9,175 nt of DNA, from the NCBI GenBank assembly GCA_018700535.1, contig JABITQ010000067.1, forward strand, positions 1 through 9,175, written 5' to 3'. The position numbers and the translations under genes are program-made. Under the pieces are notes generated by a model. That model saw nothing but the letters and a program-made list of their open reading frames with translations, did not search any database and was not told where the DNA came from. This DNA comes from Candidatus Uhrbacteria bacterium. GTDB taxonomy: Bacteria; Patescibacteriota; Patescibacteriia; UBA9934; GWF2-40-263. Positions 6,091 through 9,175 of the stretch are shown here, in pieces. Each line of letters begins with the position of its first letter. Within the stretch, counting starts at the first letter, position 1.

Positions 6091-7487
6091 AATCCAGCAT
6101 GTTCACGCACCCAACGCTGCAACTTGTATGTGGCGATCACATCATCCTCGTTGTACTCCACAATCTTTTTCAGCAACTTAGGCGACTTCTTTTTAAGCCA
6201 CTCCTCAAACCACACAACCGAGTTGGCACCCGACGCATCCTTACTGCGCCAGTTAAATCCAATATAGGTTGCAATGTCTTTGAGCGAATAGAAATAAAGT
6301 GGAAAAATAATTGCTGGGCGAATCACAGACAAGATATCGATCATGTTGCGATGAAGTGCCTCGCGCGCAATTTCTGAAATACCGAACTTCGCAGAGAAGT
6401 GACGAATCACATCTTGCTCGTACCAACCGTAATGATAAATAGGTGCATCAATCCTCCCTTCAATGAAGGTGATAAATTCTTGCCACATCGCCCCCTCCTG
6501 CTCTGGAGTCTCTGCAAAAAACTGATAATACTGCTCACCTTTATCTGTCACCTCGTAGACACCGAATAGATAAATAAAATCGCGCAACGGATCTGCTTCG
6601 ATATCAAAGAACAGTTCAATGCTCGCCTCAGGCAACTCAATATCTGCTCGAATAATATGCCTATGATCATGAATCGCAATCGCTTGATCACGCATTGTCT
6701 CAAGCCGAGACGGATTCACATTAGGAACAAGTGCCTCAAGCTCAGGAACAGACTTCACAGCCAACTCGCTCACAGTCTTTACACCAGCACCAGCCAAACG
6801 ACGCACCTCATCGCGCCACACACGATTCAATAGAGAAAGATCGTTACACGACTCCGACTCTGTCAGACACTCTTTAAACCAAGGTGACTGCTTGCACCCA
6901 CTCGTCACAAAATGCGCCGGACGTTTCCCAGCAACAATCTTTTCGATCTCCCCAAGATTAAGTGAGTACTGTGCTTCAAAATCTTCAATCAAATAATCAT
7001 GTACTACGTTGTCTGGTGTGATCACATACCCCTGAACAGGCTTGGTGCCTTGAACGCGCTCAAGAAGCTCTGCATAAAAACACCCCTGGAACATGTGGTC
7101 ATCGCGCACCTGACGTGTGTGCTTGATGTCTGCGGCAACATAATAATAATCCCCCAAACCAGAACGACCTTCAACGCGCTCGAGTAAGTCTGGGTTTCCC
7201 ACCCAATGCTTGTCGATTAATGTCCCGCGATAAATAGACTGCCGCCCCTCGCGCATAAACTCCAATGTCTGACGAAATGCTTCGTCAGGGTCTTCGGCTG
7301 TTACTTCAGCCAAATCTTCTTTGTCAGAAATCAAATCGCGCTGCATCTCATGGATAAGCCCTTGATCCTGCAATTGCTGCATTAAAGGCACATGCGGACG
7401 AGCCTGATCTGTATGCGTATCAAAATAAATCCAATTGGCACATTTGAGATACTGAAAGAAGGTTTTTTCGGTAATAGTTCCTTGCAT
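6087..7487 (-). CDS. TM0106-type nuclease: RecB/Cas4-like plus RNase H-like exonuclease
   Basis: 466 residues, two nuclease domains. The first (about 1-215) is RecB/Cas4-like PD-(D/E)XK: TFFQYLKCANW at the start, GNPDLLERV (D100), the core AADIKHT (D120, K122) and Q134 in FQGCFYAELL. Cysteines C16, C197, C207 and C214 may bind an iron-sulfur cluster as in Cas4/AddB, with altered spacing. A helix-hairpin-helix-like segment (about 233-268) follows. The second domain (about 290-466) is RNase H-like DEDD (PF13482 type): FFDIEAD (D295, E297), YHYGWYEQDV (D359), NMIDIL (D384), SLKDIATYIGF and YNEDDVIATYKL (D448, D449). Such proteins are predicted DNA exonucleases; a fused helicase, seen in some relatives, is absent. 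ATG 7487 is chosen over GTG 7499, which overlaps the promoter. First gene of the unit that includes exonuclease VII. Confidence 0.85.
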   Translation of the reverse strand: MQGTITEKTFFQYLKCANWIYFDTHTDQARPHVPLMQQLQDQGLIHEMQRDLISDKEDLAEVTAEDPDEAFRQTLEFMREGRQSIYRGTLIDKHWVGNPDLLERVEGRSGLGDYYYVAADIKHTRQVRDDHMFQGCFYAELLERVQGTKPVQGYVITPDNVVHDYLIEDFEAQYSLNLGEIEKIVAGKRPAHFVTSGCKQSPWFKECLTESESCNDLSLLNRVWRDEVRRLAGAGVKTVSELAVKSVPELEALVPNVNPSRLETMRDQAIAIHDHRHIIRADIELPEASIELFFDIEADPLRDFIYLFGVYEVTDKGEQYYQFFAETPEQEGAMWQEFITFIEGRIDAPIYHYGWYEQDVIRHFSAKFGISEIAREALHRNMIDILSVIRPAIIFPLYFYSLKDIATYIGFNWRSKDASGANSVVWFEEWLKKKSPKLLKKIVEYNEDDVIATYKLQRWVREHAGL

Positions 7488-7499
7488 AGAATTAACCAC

Positions 7500-7529
7500 A
7501 TTATAACACGCAGTTGCATTTACTGTCGG
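7500..7529 (-). promoter_or_regulatory. Extended -10 promoter of the seven-gene unit
   Basis: Minus strand: perfect -10 TATAAT (7500-7505) preceded by TGT, giving an extended -10 (TGn). A weak -35 CCGACA (7524-7529) lies 18 bases upstream. Only 12 bases separate the -10 from ATG 7487, so the transcript would start about 4-6 bases before the start codon and be almost leaderless. Confidence 0.7.
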
Positions 7530-7541
7530 GTTTGCTAATGT
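7514..7541 (+). promoter_or_regulatory. Possible promoter of the oxygenase gene
   Basis: Plus strand: TTGCAT (7514-7519), 16-base spacer ending in TGC, TAATGT (7536-7541). Matches are modest and rest on the extended TGn. It would give a leader of about 38 bases before ATG 7586 and would overlap the divergent promoter at 7500-7529. Confidence 0.35.
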
Positions 7542-7585
7542 CTAGCGGTCGCAAACCTGTGGCAACATAAATCTATGGAGTCGTG

Positions 7586-8755
7586 ATGCCCAAGTTGTCA
7601 TCATTGATGATTGAGCCGATCAACACACCTCGTCCACTCGACAGTGACACAATACGTCGAGATGACCTCGTGAGGTTTCGTCAGCAAGCCACTGAGCTCG
7701 GCTTAGTAGTCCTGCGCATCCCTGGGATAGACCAAGGAGACTACGCGCTCGTTCGCACACTCATGGAGAGCTACTACGGACAAGAGCTGTCACACCTGCG
7801 CCCAGATATCCGTGTCGCAGATCATCGCCAAGTAGGACTCACCGAGCCTCACCTGGAACACGACCCGCGTCACAAAGAACTCGCCACGTCACTCCCAGAG
7901 CACCTGCGCCCATTCCCTCACAAGGGCCCAAACCCGTTCATGCGCTTTTTTTGGCGCTACGGCTCACGTCCTGTCGATACAGACTTCCCCGAACGTCATG
8001 CAGACCCTGTCATCCCAAAACGATTCAGAAACGTATGGGCGACAATCATGAACGACTGGGGAGAGAAGATCTCTCGTGCTGGAATAATCTGCGCAAGAAT
8101 GACTGAAAAGGCTTTTGAACTAGAGAACCGTGCAATCCAAAACATCATGCACCAAGGCCCTCACCTGGTAGCACCAACTGGATGTGACTTGATCACACTA
8201 CTCGCCGAACGCTCTCAAGTGGGTGGTGGCACCATTGGGATGATGATCAAGACAACCAAAGATGATGCTGCCCTTCAAACGCTTGCATGGCGCCACAACT
8301 GGATCGGACTTGTTCTCTCAGACTGGCACACCGACTTCAACCTCTTCACCGGCCACGGCCCCTCCAACTTCCCAGGTCTTCTTGGTTGGACACCTGCACT
8401 AGACAAAGCGTTTCCTGTGCGCGTGCCCCCCGGATGCTTCCTGTTCCAGTTTGGTGAAGGAATGGAATATCTATCTGCAGGCAAGCTTGGAGAAGACCGT
8501 ATTCGTCGCGGTTATCACCAAGTCGTCGTCACGATGGATACACTCCGGACACTCAAGCAACGCCTGCTCCTTGGTCTCCCGCCAATCCGCGTCTCATCGA
8601 CAGCGTTCTTCCATGGCAACAGCGACCAAAGACTGGCTCCTCTCCCACAATTCCGCACAGGTGATTGGGAGCGCAGATATCCCCCCACAACCTTTGGTGC
8701 ATACGGCGCCGAGGTCATCAAACAAATCGGCTTGGGCGCCTCTGTCGCAAGTTGA
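7586..8755 (+). CDS. Isopenicillin-N-synthase-like Fe(II)/2-oxoglutarate oxygenase
   Basis: 389 residues. The C-terminal half has the IPNS/2OG-oxygenase layout: SDWHTDFNLFTGHG with iron ligands H248 and D250, FPGLLGW, FPVRVPPGCFLFQFGEGMEYLS (276-297, the pGxxxxxxG-like strand), then YHQVVV with the third ligand H311. R321 falls at H+10, where the family's RxS binds the 2-oxoglutarate carboxylate, but the motif reads RTL, lacking the serine. The N-terminal part (ELGLVVLRIPGI..., about 37-49) resembles the DIOX_N segment. Such enzymes oxidise small molecules using O2; the substrate cannot be told here. ATG 7586 is chosen over GTG 7583 because GGAG sits 5 bases upstream. It stands alone on the plus strand with its own terminator. 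No biosynthetic partners are adjacent. Family assignment is by motif only. Confidence 0.65.
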   Translation: MPKLSSLMIEPINTPRPLDSDTIRRDDLVRFRQQATELGLVVLRIPGIDQGDYALVRTLMESYYGQELSHLRPDIRVADHRQVGLTEPHLEHDPRHKELATSLPEHLRPFPHKGPNPFMRFFWRYGSRPVDTDFPERHADPVIPKRFRNVWATIMNDWGEKISRAGIICARMTEKAFELENRAIQNIMHQGPHLVAPTGCDLITLLAERSQVGGGTIGMMIKTTKDDAALQTLAWRHNWIGLVLSDWHTDFNLFTGHGPSNFPGLLGWTPALDKAFPVRVPPGCFLFQFGEGMEYLSAGKLGEDRIRRGYHQVVVTMDTLRTLKQRLLLGLPPIRVSSTAFFHGNSDQRLAPLPQFRTGDWERRYPPTTFGAYGAEVIKQIGLGASVAS

Positions 8756-8757
8756 TC

Positions 8758-8802
8758 AAAAAACCCACCATGCTTTACGAAGCGTGGTGGGTGTTTCATT
8801 TT
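8758..8802 (+). terminator. Bidirectional intrinsic terminator after the oxygenase gene
   Basis: A 13-bp stem (8763-8775 with 8780-8792, one U-G pair) and a TACG loop begin 8 bases after the stop. Six A precede it (8758-8763) and GTTTCATTTT follows, so it works on the plus strand and, with a better U-tract, on the minus strand. Confidence 0.85.
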
Positions 8803-8806
8803 AAAC

Positions 8807-8837
8807 AAAAAAGAACCATCATCGTACATGACGGTTC
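8807..8837 (-). terminator. Intrinsic terminator overlapping the end of the right-hand gene
   Basis: Minus strand: 10-bp stem (plus positions 8813-8822 and 8828-8837) with one G-U pair and a 5-base loop, followed by six T (A-run 8807-8812). The stop codon of the minus-strand gene (8819-8821) lies in the stem, so the last codons double as the terminator. Confidence 0.75.
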
Positions 8838-9160
8838 CCGCGTGCATCACGAGCGCGTTTCTTTTTGAGCCATTTGAGATAAATTCCCTGACGACGATCG
8901 AGTGAACGTGCCAAGATGAGGAGTGAAAGTCGTAGGCGTTTGAACGTAGGAACATTTTCAGGATGCTTCAACGTTTTGTGTCGAAGCCCACGCCGAATAT
9001 GAGACAAACTTCTCTTCATGCCAGGAACAGCAGCGCAACGACGAAGGATGTTCGTGGTGTTGTCATCGAGCATGTTCTCACCACTGGTGCGCACTCGACG
9101 ATAAGCGTCCTCAAAAGCTTTCAGTGCCAAACGGATCTTATCCCCCTCCTCAAGCAACAT
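8819..9160 (-). CDS. Small basic protein, unknown (start or fragment uncertain)
   Basis: 113 residues if it starts at ATG 9160. The frame stays open to the window edge, so this could instead be the C-terminal part of a longer protein. AAGGA lies 3 bases before the ATG, a little close for a good ribosome site. The sequence is strongly basic (many Arg/Lys, ending LKWLKKKRARDARGNRHVR), predicted helical, with no membrane segment or signal. Such a charge suggests nucleic-acid or ribosome contact, but that is inference and I recognise no family. Support for it being real is the open frame and a proper terminator on the same strand at its end (8807-8837). No competing frame looks better. Confidence 0.5.
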   Translation of the reverse strand: MLLEEGDKIRLALKAFEDAYRRVRTSGENMLDDNTTNILRRCAAVPGMKRSLSHIRRGLRHKTLKHPENVPTFKRLRLSLLILARSLDRRQGIYLKWLKKKRARDARGNRHVR

Positions 9161-9175
9161 GCGTCCTTCTGTGTC

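Noticed and set aside
8515..8955. Minus-strand open frame of 146 codons
   Set aside because: Crosses both terminators at 8758-8837 and is antisense to the oxygenase end; composition looks like a shadow frame.

Overview
The window looks like part of a bacterial chromosome, possibly from a Candidate Phyla Radiation (Patescibacteria-like) organism. The grounds are indirect: short tightly packed genes, ATGA stop/start overlaps, an archaeal-type UMP kinase, several small membrane or secreted proteins of unknown role, and both Shine-Dalgarno-led and apparently leaderless starts. TGA reads as a normal stop. Base composition looks roughly balanced by eye. The lineage is inference, since no rRNA or ribosomal protein gene is present.

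Layout. On the minus strand at the left edge is the start of an unknown gene (1-133) with a clear promoter. Next, also minus, come a PP2C-family phosphatase (254-1123) and a small lipoprotein (1255-1674), each with its own TTGACA/17-bp promoter; a hairpin terminator separates them. A pair of near-identical hairpins (1789-1879) ends the UMP kinase gene (1885-2595). The kinase ATG lies directly after the U-tract of another terminator.

The centre (2631-7487, minus) is a seven-gene unit read from one promoter at 7500-7529: a TM0106-type nuclease (RecB-like plus RNase H-like domains), a cysteine-rich anchored protein, an anchored C39-like peptidase, an unknown membrane protein, xseA, xseB and a PF04020 'phage holin family IV' membrane protein. 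Neighbouring genes overlap by 4 bases or lie 1-3 bases apart, so translation is probably coupled. The unit mixes DNA-processing enzymes (the nuclease and exonuclease VII) with cell-envelope proteins.

On the plus strand, divergent from that unit, is an isopenicillin-N-synthase-like Fe(II)/2-oxoglutarate oxygenase (7586-8755). It ends in a strong bidirectional terminator. It faces a small, very basic unknown gene (8819-9160, minus) whose 3' end lies inside its own terminator hairpin.

No tRNA, rRNA, CRISPR array or insertion sequence was seen. The best leads for something new are the TIL-like cysteine-rich protein coupled to a C39-like peptidase, the terminator abutting the UMP kinase start, the duplicated hairpin, and the oxygenase with a changed co-substrate motif.
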